In this document: in pieces, positions 46,845 to 57,816 of the stretch
Layout of the letters: each line of letters begins with the position of its first letter
How positions within the stretch are numbered: position 1 is the stretch's first letter
Assembly (NCBI RefSeq): GCF_049195245.1
Contig: NZ_JBMIRR010000021.1
Location: 148,789 to 212,788 of the forward strand
DNA: 64,000 bases
DNA from: Arenimonas sp049195245
Lineage (GTDB): Bacteria; Pseudomonadota; Gammaproteobacteria; Xanthomonadales; Xanthomonadaceae
Direction: 5' to 3'
Notes under the pieces: model-generated
What the model saw: the letters and a program-made list of their open reading frames with translations, nothing else
What the model was told of the DNA's origin: nothing
Databases searched by the model: none
Position numbers and translations under genes: made by a program

Positions 46845-48194
46845 ATGCCCGCGACGCCCCACGCCACCCTGCTGGTGATCGACGACAACCCCGCGGTCGC
46901 CACGGCGCTGGAAGTCCTGTTCTCGCTGCACGAGCTGCGCACGCTGTGCGCGGCTTCGCCCGAGGAAGGCCTGGCGCTGCTGCGGCGCGAGCCGGTGGAC
47001 CTGGTGATCCAGGACATGAACTTCAGCGCCGACACCACCTCGGGCGAAGAAGGCGAGGCGCTGTTCAAGGCCATCCGCGCGCTGCGTCCCGACCTGCCGG
47101 TGATCCTGCTTACCGCGTGGACCCACCTGTCCACGGCGGTGGACCTGGTGAAGGCCGGCGCCGCCGACTACCTGCCCAAGCCCTGGGACGACCGCAAGCT
47201 GCTGGCCGCCGTGGCCAACCTGCTGGAGCTGGGCCAGGCCAGCCGCGCGCTGGCCGAACGCGCGGGCCAGGACCGCCGGCAGCGGCGGGAGCTGGAGACG
47301 CGCCACGACCTGCGCGGCCTGGTCTGGGCCGACCCGGCCACCGAGCGCGTGCTGGCGCTGGCCTGCCAGGTCGCGCGCGCCGACGTGCCGGTGCTGGTCA
47401 CCGGTCCCAATGGTTCGGGCAAGGAAAAACTTGCGGAGATCCTGCAGGCCAATTCGATGGTCAAGGACGGCCCCTTCGTCACGCTCAACTGCGGCGCCCT
47501 GCCTTCGGAGCTGATCGAGGCCGAACTGTTCGGCGCCGAGGCCGGTGCCTACACCGGCGCGGGCAAGGCGCGCGAAGGCAAGTTCGAGGCGGCCGACGGC
47601 GGCACGCTGTTCCTGGACGAGATCGGCAACCTGCCGCCGGCCGGGCAGATGAAGCTGCTGCGCGTGCTCGAGACCGGCCGCTTCTCGCGCCTGGGTTCGA
47701 ACAAGGAGCGCCAGGTGAAGGTGCGCGTGGTCAGCGCCACCAATGCCGACCTGCCGGCGATGATCCGCGACGGCCGCTTCCGCGAGGACCTTTACTACCG
47801 GCTCAACGTCATCGAGATCCGGCTACCGCCGCTGGCCGAGCGCCCGCGCGACATCCTGCCCCTGGCCCAGCATTTCCTGGCGCCCGGCAAGCAGCTCACC
47901 GACGATGCCTGCGCCGCGCTGCTGCGCCACGGCTGGCCGGGCAACGTGCGCGAACTCAAGAACGTGATGCAGCGCGCCTGCCTGCTGGCGGCCGATGCCC
48001 GCATCAGCGTCGGCGACCTGGGCCTGGTGATGCCGTCGATCGCCACGCCGGCCGACAGCGAACCCGACCGCGCCAGCATCGAACAGGCCCTGGCCCGCGC
48101 CGGTGGCATCGTCGCGCAGGCCGCGTCCGAACTCGGCCTGAGCCGGCAGGCGCTGTACCGGCGCATGGAGCGGCTGGGCATCGCCCGGCCCTGA
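46845..48194 (+). CDS. Sigma-54-dependent NtrC-class response regulator
   Basis: A 449-residue regulator. The receiver (1 to about 125) has Asp57 (LVIQDMNF) as likely phosphorylation site and Lys112. The AAA+ domain has Walker A GPNGSGKE (187-194), GAYTGA (234-239) and Walker B GGTLFLDEIG (252-261). The C-terminal Fis-type HTH is AASELGLSRQALYRRMERLG. The sigma-54-contacting loop reads GAYTGA instead of the usual GAFTGA, a conservative change. It probably activates the -24/-12 promoter at 42149. The kinase gene follows after 1 nt. Confidence 0.96.
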   Translation: MPATPHATLLVIDDNPAVATALEVLFSLHELRTLCAASPEEGLALLRREPVDLVIQDMNFSADTTSGEEGEALFKAIRALRPDLPVILLTAWTHLSTAVDLVKAGAADYLPKPWDDRKLLAAVANLLELGQASRALAERAGQDRRQRRELETRHDLRGLVWADPATERVLALACQVARADVPVLVTGPNGSGKEKLAEILQANSMVKDGPFVTLNCGALPSELIEAELFGAEAGAYTGAGKAREGKFEAADGGTLFLDEIGNLPPAGQMKLLRVLETGRFSRLGSNKERQVKVRVVSATNADLPAMIRDGRFREDLYYRLNVIEIRLPPLAERPRDILPLAQHFLAPGKQLTDDACAALLRHGWPGNVRELKNVMQRACLLAADARISVGDLGLVMPSIATPADSEPDRASIEQALARAGGIVAQAASELGLSRQALYRRMERLGIARP

Positions 48195-48195
48195 G

Positions 48196-49515
48196 ATGGT
48201 GGCGCCGCGCCGGTCCATCGCTGGCCACCTGGCGCTGATCTGCGGCCTGGGCGCCGTGCTCGCGGTGACGCTGGCGCTGTGGTTCGACCGCCTGTTCGAC
48301 AATCCCTGGCTGGCCGGCAGCGCGGCGCTGATGCTGACGCTGCCGCTGGGCCTGCTAGCGGTGCGGCGCGCGGTGCGGCCGGCGCTGTCGCTGTTCCGCG
48401 CGCTGGCCGGCACCGCGCTCAGCTACCGCGACGGCGACTTCAGCTTCGGCCTGCGCTGGCGCCACCGCGATGAACTCGGCGACCTGGTGGCCGCGCACAA
48501 CGAGCTGGGTGGCGTGCTGCGCGAGCAGCGCCTGTCGCTGGTGCAGCGCGAGCTGCTGCTCGACACCATGGTGCAGAACACGCCGGTGGCGATGCTGCTG
48601 GTTGGCGAGGGCGGGCACGTGGTGTACGCGAACCTGGCGGCGCGCCAGCTGCTCAACCAGGGTCGCAAGCTCGAAGGCCTGGCGCTGGAGGCACTGCTGC
48701 GCATCGCCGCCCCGCCCCTGCGCGAAGCCATGGACCGCGGCGGCGACGGGCTGTTCTCGGTCGGCGAAGGCGACGAGGAGGACGTCTACCATCTGGCGCG
48801 CCGCGGCTTCCGGCTCAACGGCCGCCCGCACGAACTGCTGCTGCTGCGCCAGCTCACCACCGAGCTGCGGCGCCAGGAAGTGCAGACCTGGAAGAAGGTG
48901 ATCCGCGTCATCAGCCACGAGTTGAACAATTCGCTGGCGCCGGTGGCGTCGCTGGCGCACTCCGGCGCCGAGCTGACGCGGCGCGGCCAGCATGCGCGGC
49001 TGGAATCCATCTTCGGCACCATCGAGGAACGCGCGCGCCACCTGGAAGGTTTCATCCGCGGCTATGCGCATTTCGCCAAGCTGCCGTCGCCGCGGCTGGA
49101 GGCGGTGCAGTGGCCGGCCTTCGTCGAGCGCCTTCGCAGCCAGATCGATTTCGCGGTGGACGGCGAGCTGCCGGCGGAGATGGCGCGGCTGGACGTGGCG
49201 CAGATGGAGCAGGCGCTGCTGAACCTGCTCAAGAACGCGCACGAATCCGGCGGCGCGGCCGGGGACGTGTCGCTGCGCGTGCGGCGGCAGTCGGGCCTGC
49301 TGCGCATCGAGGTGATGGACCGCGGCACCGGCATGAGCCCGGCGGTGCTGGCCAACGCGCTGGTGCCCTTTTATTCCACCAAACGCAGCGGCACCGGCCT
49401 GGGCCTGGCGCTGGCGCGCGAAATCGCCGAGGCGCACGGCGGGCGCATCAGCCTGGGCAACCGCGACGGCGGCGGACTGGCGGTGGCGATGGTGCTGCCC
49501 ACCAGCGAGGCCTGA
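48196..49515 (+). CDS. Sensor histidine kinase (NtrY/PAS type)
   Basis: A 439-residue membrane kinase with two N-terminal membrane segments (about 10-30 and 40-57), a HAMP-like linker, a PAS-like domain (LDTMVQNTPVAMLLVGEGGHVVYANLAA), a HisKA region with His241 in VISHELNNSLAPV, and the HATPase block (LLNLLKNAHE, DRGTGMSP, GTGLGLALAREIAEAHGG). The periplasmic loop between the membrane segments is only about 10 residues, so it probably senses a membrane or cytoplasmic signal. Partner of the preceding regulator. Confidence 0.95.
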   Translation: MVAPRRSIAGHLALICGLGAVLAVTLALWFDRLFDNPWLAGSAALMLTLPLGLLAVRRAVRPALSLFRALAGTALSYRDGDFSFGLRWRHRDELGDLVAAHNELGGVLREQRLSLVQRELLLDTMVQNTPVAMLLVGEGGHVVYANLAARQLLNQGRKLEGLALEALLRIAAPPLREAMDRGGDGLFSVGEGDEEDVYHLARRGFRLNGRPHELLLLRQLTTELRRQEVQTWKKVIRVISHELNNSLAPVASLAHSGAELTRRGQHARLESIFGTIEERARHLEGFIRGYAHFAKLPSPRLEAVQWPAFVERLRSQIDFAVDGELPAEMARLDVAQMEQALLNLLKNAHESGGAAGDVSLRVRRQSGLLRIEVMDRGTGMSPAVLANALVPFYSTKRSGTGLGLALAREIAEAHGGRISLGNRDGGGLAVAMVLPTSEA

Positions 49516-49545
49516 GCGCGTTTCCGCGGTGCGTGTGCCGGCGAC

Positions 49546-50916
49546 TCAGGTCTTGCGCGTCGGGCGCTGCCAGCCCTGTATCGTTTCCTGGCGGGCGCGG
49601 GCGACGGTGAGCTTGCCCGGCGGCGCGCGCTTACTCACCACCGAGCCGGCGCCGATGGTGGCTTCGGCACCGATCTCCACCGGCGCCACCAGCGAGGAGT
49701 TGGAGCCGATGAAGGCGCCGTCGCCGATGGTGGTGGTGGACTTGTTGACGCCATCGTAGTTGCAGGTGATGGTGCCGGCGCCGATGTTGACGGCCTTGCC
49801 GATCTCGGCGTCACCCAGGTAACTGAGGTGGTTGGCCTTGGAGCCCTTGCCCAGCCGCGCCTTCTTGGTCTCGACGAAGTTGCCGATGTGCACGCCCTCC
49901 TCCAGGTCGGTGCCGGGGCGCAGGCGCGCGAACGGACCGATGCTGCAGGCCCCGCGCGTGAGCACGCCCTCGAGGTCGCAGTGCGCGTTGACCACGGTGC
50001 CGGCCGCCAGCTCGACGTCGCGCAGGCGGCAGAAGGGGCCGATGCGGACGCCGTCGCCCAGCCAGACATTGCCTTCCAGCACCACGTCCACGTCGATCTG
50101 CACGTCGCTGCCGACCGAGACCTCGCCACGCTGGTCGAAGCGCGCCGGGTCTGCCAGGCGCGCGCCCTGCAGCATCAGCGCCTCGGCGGCGCGGCGCTGG
50201 TAGGCGCGTTCAAGACGCGACAGCTGGATCGGATCGTTGGCACCTTCGGCCTCGCCGGGCACTGAACAGGCCGCCACGGCGGCCGGGCGGCCGTCGGCGC
50301 GCGCCATGGCGAAGATGTCGGTGAGGTAGAACTCGCCCTGGGCATTCTGGTTGCCGATCTTGCCCAGCCAGCGGCGCAGGTCGTTGGCGGGCGCCGCCAC
50401 CACGCCGGTGTTGACCAGGCGGACGGCGCGCTGGATCTCGTCGGCGTCCTTGTGCTCGACAATGGCCTGCACGTCGCCATTGCCGTCCAGCACGATGCGG
50501 CCATAGCCCGTCGGATCGGCCAGGGTCTCGGCCAGCACGGCGGCGCGCTCGGTGCCCGCGGCCAGTAGGCGGCGCAGGGTGTCGATGGTGATCAGGGGCA
50601 CGTCGGCGTACAGCACCAGCACCCGGGCCTGGTCGGGCACGTGGGGCATGGCCTGCTGCACCGCGTGGCCGGTGCCCAGCTGCTGCGCCTGTTCGGCCCA
50701 GCGCAGGTCGGACTGGCTGGCGAACGCAGCGCGCACCTGGTCGCCGCCGTGGCCGTAGACGATGTGGATGCCGGCGGCGCCCAGGGCGCGCGCGGCGTCG
50801 ATCACGTGGGCCAGCATCGGCCGCCCGGCGATGGGCTGCAGCACCTTGGGGGCGCGCGATTTCATGCGCTTGCCCTCGCCCGCGGCGAGGATGATGACGT
50901 GCAGGGCCTGGCTCAT
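49546..50916 (-). CDS. glmU: Bifunctional UDP-GlcNAc pyrophosphorylase/glucosamine-1-phosphate acetyltransferase
   Basis: A 456-residue enzyme that acetylates glucosamine-1-phosphate and then attaches UMP to form UDP-GlcNAc. The N-terminal uridylyltransferase half has ILAAGEGKRMKS (usually GxGTRM; the variant keeps the Arg), YADVPL and the EFYLTD block. The C-terminal left-handed beta-helix has hexapeptide repeats and the acetyltransferase His/Asn block FVETKKARLGKGSKANHLSYL and NIGAGTITCNYDG. Length equals E. coli GlmU. The start at 50916 excludes an in-frame extension through the repeat upstream. Confidence 0.98.
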   Translation of the reverse strand: MSQALHVIILAAGEGKRMKSRAPKVLQPIAGRPMLAHVIDAARALGAAGIHIVYGHGGDQVRAAFASQSDLRWAEQAQQLGTGHAVQQAMPHVPDQARVLVLYADVPLITIDTLRRLLAAGTERAAVLAETLADPTGYGRIVLDGNGDVQAIVEHKDADEIQRAVRLVNTGVVAAPANDLRRWLGKIGNQNAQGEFYLTDIFAMARADGRPAAVAACSVPGEAEGANDPIQLSRLERAYQRRAAEALMLQGARLADPARFDQRGEVSVGSDVQIDVDVVLEGNVWLGDGVRIGPFCRLRDVELAAGTVVNAHCDLEGVLTRGACSIGPFARLRPGTDLEEGVHIGNFVETKKARLGKGSKANHLSYLGDAEIGKAVNIGAGTITCNYDGVNKSTTTIGDGAFIGSNSSLVAPVEIGAEATIGAGSVVSKRAPPGKLTVARARQETIQGWQRPTRKT

Positions 50917-50994
50917 GGTTTCCTCCGTGGCCCTAGTATCGGCGCAGGGCCTCGCCGCCGCCAGCCGGGTGTGATCCGGCGCCGTTCGCGACGC

Positions 50995-51310
50995 GGAGGT
51001 GAGGGTCACTTCCTGCTCAGAGAAGCCTTTTATTTCGCAGGAAGTGACCCTCACCTCCACGCCGCGCCCGGTCCCATCATCCGGTGGGTGGACGGGAAGG
51101 CCCGCGGCGTCGTGCTCCGATGCGTGCGCGTGAGCGATCCGGACCAAGGCAGTCCATCTCTCCTGCCGATCCGGCGATTGAACAGGCCTGTGCCCATGCC
51201 AGCAGCTCGACGCGGCTGCGTGTCCATTCGGACACTTGATGCCGCTTCTCCGCGAGCTGGGTCGACGCCAAGAGTGAGGCGCCTGTCCGCCCGGCGGCGG
51301 GTGTCAGTTT
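50995..51310 (+). repeat. ~315-bp repeat element, copy 1, capped by a perfect 22-bp hairpin
   Basis: The outer end is a perfect stem, 50995-51016 with 51037-51058, around a 20-nt loop ending CCTTTTATTTC. A body follows that shares with copy 2 a near-identical block at 51095-51150 (CGTGCTCCGATGC, GCGTGAGCGATCCGGACCAA), a GTGTCC-n4-GGACAC palindrome and a GCCCGGCGGCGGGTGT end. Copy 2 lies inverted at 51509-51819. The frame stays open through the body on this strand, but start codons and conserved protein features are lacking, so I treat it as non-coding. Confidence 0.9.
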
Positions 51311-51508
51311 CAGTCGAGCGTGAGGAGCGGTTTCCGTCGCTGACAGGCTGTGCCGCAATCGGGAAATATCCATTCGGGCCGCGTCCGTATCCGACCGTGC
51401 ATTGCTGGCCTTCTGGGTGAGCAGAAAACGCGTGCCCCTACGCTCCGCGCGCCAGCGCGTGCCTACGGCTTTGCTCGCCGGATGCGCTTATCGGGATCGC
51501 CAAGAGCT

Positions 51509-51819
51509 CACACCCGCCGCCGGGCGGATAGGAGTCACGGCCTTGCCGTCCATCCAGTGCGCGACCAAGCCTGTCGCGTGTCCAGGCGGACACGCACGCG
51601 CTGACGCGCGGGCGCCAAGTCGTGGGCACTGATTAACCGCGCGATCAGCAGGAAAGATGGCCCGCCTTGGTCCGGATCGCTCACGCGCAAGCATCGGAGC
51701 ACGCGGCCACGGGCCTTCCTTTGAGAACCCTTGCGGGACGGACCGGTGGCGCCGTGGAAGCGAAGGTCACTTTCTGCGAAATAAAAGGCTTCACTGAGCA
51801 GAAAGTGACCTTCGCTTCC
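51509..51819 (-). repeat. ~315-bp repeat element, copy 2 (inverted), capped by a perfect 22-bp hairpin
   Basis: The hairpin arms 51756-51777 and 51798-51819 are exact complements around a 20-nt loop that differs from copy 1 at one base. The stem differs from copy 1 at four positions in each arm, and all four are compensated, so both stems stay perfect. The shared core block is at 51664-51719. The hairpin is at the outer end, 36 nt from the atp operon terminator. The 200 nt between the two copies show no similarity and no recognisable gene. Confidence 0.9.
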
Positions 51820-51855
51820 TCGGTGACGCCGGCACCATACCCCGAACGCCGGCGC

Positions 51856-51884
51856 AAAAAAAAACGCCGGCACGAGGCCGGCGT
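51856..51884 (-). terminator. Intrinsic terminator of the atp operon
   Basis: Read on the minus strand, ACGCCGGC, a 5-nt loop and GCCGGCGT form a perfect 8-bp stem followed by nine Ts (51864-51856). It starts 24 nt after the atpC stop. This is the strongest intrinsic terminator in the window. Confidence 0.95.
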
Positions 51885-51908
51885 CGATTCGTCGGCGTGG
51901 TGCCGGCG

Positions 51909-52334
51909 TCAGTGCTTGAGGTTCTTGCGCAGGCGCTCGAGGGCCTGCAGCTGCGCCATGGCCTCGACCAGCTTGGCCTGGGCTTCGGCCAGGTCCATGG
52001 TTTCGCCACGGCCGGCCAGGATGCGTTCGGCCTCTTCCTTGGCGGCCTGCGCCTTGGCTTCGTCCAGGTCGCCGCCGCGGATGGCGGTGTCGGCGAGCAC
52101 CGTCACCACCTGCGGCTGCACTTCCAGGATGCCGCCGGACACGAAGAACAGCTGCTCTTCGCCGCTGGCCAGGGTCACGCGGACCTGGCCGGGCTTGAGC
52201 CGGGTGATCAGCGGGGCGTGGCGCGGCGCAATGCCGAGCTCGCCCATTTCGCCGGTGGCCACGACCATCTGCACTTCGCCGTGGAAGATCTCTTCCTCGG
52301 CGCTGACGATGTCGCAACGGATGGTGGATGCCAT
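51909..52334 (-). CDS. atpC: ATP synthase epsilon subunit
   Basis: A 141-residue subunit of the F1 central stalk that modulates ATP hydrolysis. The N-terminal beta-sandwich (IRCDIVSAEEEIFHGEVQMV, GELGIAPRHAPLITRLKPG) and the C-terminal helical hairpin (LDEAKAQAAKEEAERIL) are intact. Last gene of atpIBEFHAGDC, 25 nt after atpD and just before the terminator. Confidence 0.97.
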   Translation of the reverse strand: MASTIRCDIVSAEEEIFHGEVQMVVATGEMGELGIAPRHAPLITRLKPGQVRVTLASGEEQLFFVSGGILEVQPQVVTVLADTAIRGGDLDEAKAQAAKEEAERILAGRGETMDLAEAQAKLVEAMAQLQALERLRKNLKH

Positions 52335-52359
52335 GTCGTGATTCCCCGAGTGTCGCGGC

Positions 52360-53769
<1,410 letters not shown>

Positions 53770-53820
53770 GGTTGTTTCCTCTGGAAAACGATTCTTGGCT
53801 TGTGGAAGCGGGTTCTGGCG

Positions 53821-53850
53821 TGACGCATCGCGGCGCGAGCCGCTCCTACA
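53821..53850 (-). repeat. GTAG-headed REP-like element between atpG and atpD
   Basis: Read on the minus strand it begins TGTAGGAGCGGCTCGCGCC and forms a short imperfect hairpin (GCGGC/GCCGC). The GTAG head and imperfect palindrome match the type of SMAG/REP repeats described in Stenotrophomonas. It lies within the atp transcript, 8 nt downstream of the atpG stop. Confidence 0.65.
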
Positions 53851-53857
53851 GGGTTCT

Positions 53858-54721
53858 TTAGACGGCTGCGGCGCCGCCGACGATCTCGGAGATTTCCTGG
53901 GTGATCGCGGCCTGGCGGGCCTTGTTGTAGATCAGGTTCAGGGTGCCGATCAGCTTGGTGGCGTTGTCGGAGGCCGACTTCATGGCCACCATGCGCGCCG
54001 CGTGTTCGGAAGCGAGGTTTTCCAGGGTGGCCTGGTAGACCAGCGACTCGACGTAGCGCGTGAGCACGTGGTCGAGCACCGTCTGCGCGTCGGGTTCGTA
54101 GATGTAGTCCCAGTCGTGCTTGCTCTCCAGCGACTCGGAGGGCGGCAGCGGCAGCAGCTGGTCCTGGCGCGGCTTCTGGGTCATGGTGTTGATGAAGTCG
54201 TTGTAGCTCAGGAAGACGCGGTCGAGCCGGCCCTCGCTGTAGCCATCGAGCATCACCTTGATCACGCCGACCAGCTTCTCCAGCTCGGGCTTCTCGCCCA
54301 GGTGCGTGACCGAACCCAGCAGATTGACCTTCAGGCGGCGGAAGAACGCGGTGGCCTTCTGGCCGACGCAGACCACGTCGACCTCCACGCCCTTGGCCTG
54401 CCACTCGCGCATGTCGGCCAGCAGCTTGCGGAACAGCACCGAGTTCAGGCCGCCGCAGAGGCCGCGGTCGGTGGACACGATGACGTAGCCGATGCGCTTG
54501 ACCTGCTCGCGCTCCTGCAGGAACGGATGCACGTACTCGGAGTTGGCCTTGGCGATGTGGCCGATCATCTGGCGCATCAGCCGCGCGTAGGGACGCGACG
54601 ACTTCATGCGCTCCTGCGCCTTGCGGATCTTCGACGCCGAGACCATTTCGAGCGCGCGCGTCACCTTGCGGGTGTTCTGCACGCTCTTGATCTTGGTCTT
54701 GATTTCCCTGCCGCCTGCCAT
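53858..54721 (-). CDS. atpG: ATP synthase gamma subunit
   Basis: A 287-residue rotary central-stalk subunit. The N-terminal helix (REIKTKIKSVQNTRKVTRALEMVSA split over the coiled coil), the STDRGLCGGLN block and the C-terminal helix (AARMVAMKSASDNATKLI, QAAITQEISEIVGGAAAV) are the family signatures. AGGAAG precedes the ATG by 4 nt. Both flanking gaps contain GTAG-type repeats. Confidence 0.98.
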   Translation of the reverse strand: MAGGREIKTKIKSVQNTRKVTRALEMVSASKIRKAQERMKSSRPYARLMRQMIGHIAKANSEYVHPFLQEREQVKRIGYVIVSTDRGLCGGLNSVLFRKLLADMREWQAKGVEVDVVCVGQKATAFFRRLKVNLLGSVTHLGEKPELEKLVGVIKVMLDGYSEGRLDRVFLSYNDFINTMTQKPRQDQLLPLPPSESLESKHDWDYIYEPDAQTVLDHVLTRYVESLVYQATLENLASEHAARMVAMKSASDNATKLIGTLNLIYNKARQAAITQEISEIVGGAAAV

Positions 54722-54736
54722 GTTTCTTCCTTTCTA

Positions 54737-54786
54737 TGTAGGAGGGCCTTGCGGCCCGACGATTCGCGCCGGAGGGCGCTCCTACA
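54737..54786. repeat. Paired GTAG-headed REP-like elements between atpA and atpG
   Basis: TGTAGGAG at one end (54737-54744) and CTCCTACA at the other (54779-54786) give an inverted pair about 50 nt long, with internal GGGCC/GGCCC pairing. This is the layout of a BIME-like pair of REP sequences. It fills nearly the whole 69-nt gap between atpA and atpG inside the operon, so the mRNA should fold here. Confidence 0.7.
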
Positions 54787-54790
54787 AGGG

Positions 54791-56335
<1,545 letters not shown>

Positions 56336-56402
56336 GGGGGTATCCCTGGGTCGTCCGGCTCGCGCCGGCGCTTGGTTCAAAGGAGGATCTGGATTCTGCG
56401 TA

Positions 56403-56933
56403 TCAGTTCGCCAGCGCCGCCCCGAGGCGCGCCAGCTTGGTGCGGAGGGAGCCGTCGATGACGACGTCGCCGGTGTCGATGACCGCGCCGCCGATCAGCG
56501 CCGCGTCCACCGCGGTGGTGATCTCGACCTGCTGGCCGAAGCGCTTGCGCAGCGACTCACCCAGCTTGGCCAGGCTGGCCTCGTCCATCGGCTGGGCCGA
56601 GGTGACGGTGGCCTTGACCACGCGCTCGGACTCGGCGCGCTGCTGGTCGAACAGCGCCGCGACTTCCGGCAGCAGGTCGATGCGGCGGTTTTCCGCCAGC
56701 ACCACCAGGAACTGGCGGAAGTTGGGGTCGCTGTCGCCCGGCGGCATCAGCAGGTCGACCATCGTGTCGGCCGAAGCCGTCGGATGGCCGAGCACCGCCT
56801 GCACGCCGGCGACGCCGGAGGCCTGCGCGGCGAAGCCGAGCATGTTCGACCAGGCCTGCGTGCGGCCGCCGTCCTTGGCCACGGAGAACGCGGCGCGGGC
56901 GTAGGGGCGTGCGAGGGTGAGGGCTTCGCTCAT
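56403..56933 (-). CDS. atpH: ATP synthase delta subunit
   Basis: A 176-residue peripheral-stalk subunit tying F1 to the b subunits. The N-terminal ARPYARAAF helix and the C-terminal IGGAVIDTGDVVIDGSLRTKL are diagnostic. It lies between atpF (10-nt gap) and atpA (67-nt gap), the standard order. Confidence 0.97.
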   Translation of the reverse strand: MSEALTLARPYARAAFSVAKDGGRTQAWSNMLGFAAQASGVAGVQAVLGHPTASADTMVDLLMPPGDSDPNFRQFLVVLAENRRIDLLPEVAALFDQQRAESERVVKATVTSAQPMDEASLAKLGESLRKRFGQQVEITTAVDAALIGGAVIDTGDVVIDGSLRTKLARLGAALAN

Positions 56934-56943
56934 GGCTTCGGTC

Positions 56944-57414
56944 TCAGATCTCGGCCGCCAGCTCGTCGAGCAGCGCCTTGTGTGCGTTGCCGTCGATCTC
57001 GCGTCGGATCAGCTTCTCGGCGCCGGCGACCGCAAGCGCGGAAACCTGGCGACGCAGGTCCTCGCGGGCGCGGTTGGCGGCGGAGACGATCTCGGCCTGG
57101 GCCAGCGCCTTCTGGCGGTTGCCTTCGGCGATCGCCTCTTCCTTGGCGGCGTCGATGATCTGGATCTTGCGCGCCTCGGCCTGGGCGATGATCTCGTTGG
57201 CCTTGGTGCGGGCTTCGCGCAGGGCTTCGTTGACCTTCTCCTCGGCCACGGCAAGATCCTTCTTGCTGCGGTCGGCGGCGGCGAGGCCTTCGGCGATCTG
57301 CTGCTGGCGCTGCTCGATGGCCGCCATGATGTGCGGCCAGCCGAATTTCATCACGACCCAGGCGACCGCGAAGAACGCCAGGCCCTGGATGACCAGGGTG
57401 ATGTTGATATCCAT
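56944..57414 (-). CDS. atpF: ATP synthase subunit b
   Basis: A 156-residue peripheral-stalk subunit, equal in length to E. coli b. One N-terminal membrane helix (about residues 5-25, with VAWVVMKFGWPHIMAAIEQR) is followed by a long charged coiled coil rich in Ala/Glu/Arg/Lys. No second, diverged b' gene is present, so the b stalk is a homodimer. Confidence 0.97.
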   Translation of the reverse strand: MDINITLVIQGLAFFAVAWVVMKFGWPHIMAAIEQRQQQIAEGLAAADRSKKDLAVAEEKVNEALREARTKANEIIAQAEARKIQIIDAAKEEAIAEGNRQKALAQAEIVSAANRAREDLRRQVSALAVAGAEKLIRREIDGNAHKALLDELAAEI

Positions 57415-57473
57415 GTCTAGCTCCTATGCGCCGGCGACGGATTGCCGCCGGCTAACCAAGTCCGCGGGGCTTA

Positions 57474-57749
57474 TCAGGCGCCGAGGGTGGCCAGGAACGG
57501 GTTGGCGAAGATCAGCAGCAGCGCGATGGCCACGCCGATGATCGGCACCGCGTCGAGCAGGCCGGCGACGATGAACATCTTGGTCTGCAGCATCGGGGTC
57601 AGCTCCGGCTGGCGCGCCGCGCCTTCCAGGAACTTGCCGCCCAGGATGGCGAAGCCGATGGCGGTGCCGAGCGCGCCCAGGCCGATCAGCAGGCCGGCCG
57701 CGATCACGGTCATGCCCATCACGTCGGCGATAAGGTTGATGTTCTCCAT
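57474..57749 (-). CDS. atpE: ATP synthase subunit c
   Basis: A 91-residue proteolipid of two membrane helices with the polar loop ARQPEL (45-50) and the ion-binding carboxylate Asp66 in AGLLDAVPIIG. The surroundings lack the Gln/Ser/Thr sodium ligands, so it is of the proton type. It has a short extension at the N-terminus compared with the E. coli protein (79 residues). Confidence 0.98.
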   Translation of the reverse strand: MENINLIADVMGMTVIAAGLLIGLGALGTAIGFAILGGKFLEGAARQPELTPMLQTKMFIVAGLLDAVPIIGVAIALLLIFANPFLATLGA

Positions 57750-57816
57750 GTTGCTCTCCGTCAGTAACGCTTGGTTGAAAGGTGGTGGTGCGTAGTTTGG
57801 AACTGGAACCGGTGGA

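Noticed and set aside
50917..51147. Extension of glmU upstream through the repeat element
   Set aside because: GlmU homologues start at MSQALHVIILAAGEG; the extra 77 codons are translated repeat sequence and show no relation to the family.
51000..51400. Protein-coding reading of the two repeat elements (an open frame conserved in both copies)
   Set aside because: Right-arm hairpin differences are all amino-acid changing yet keep base pairing, and no start codon with a ribosome site is present; structure explains the pattern better.
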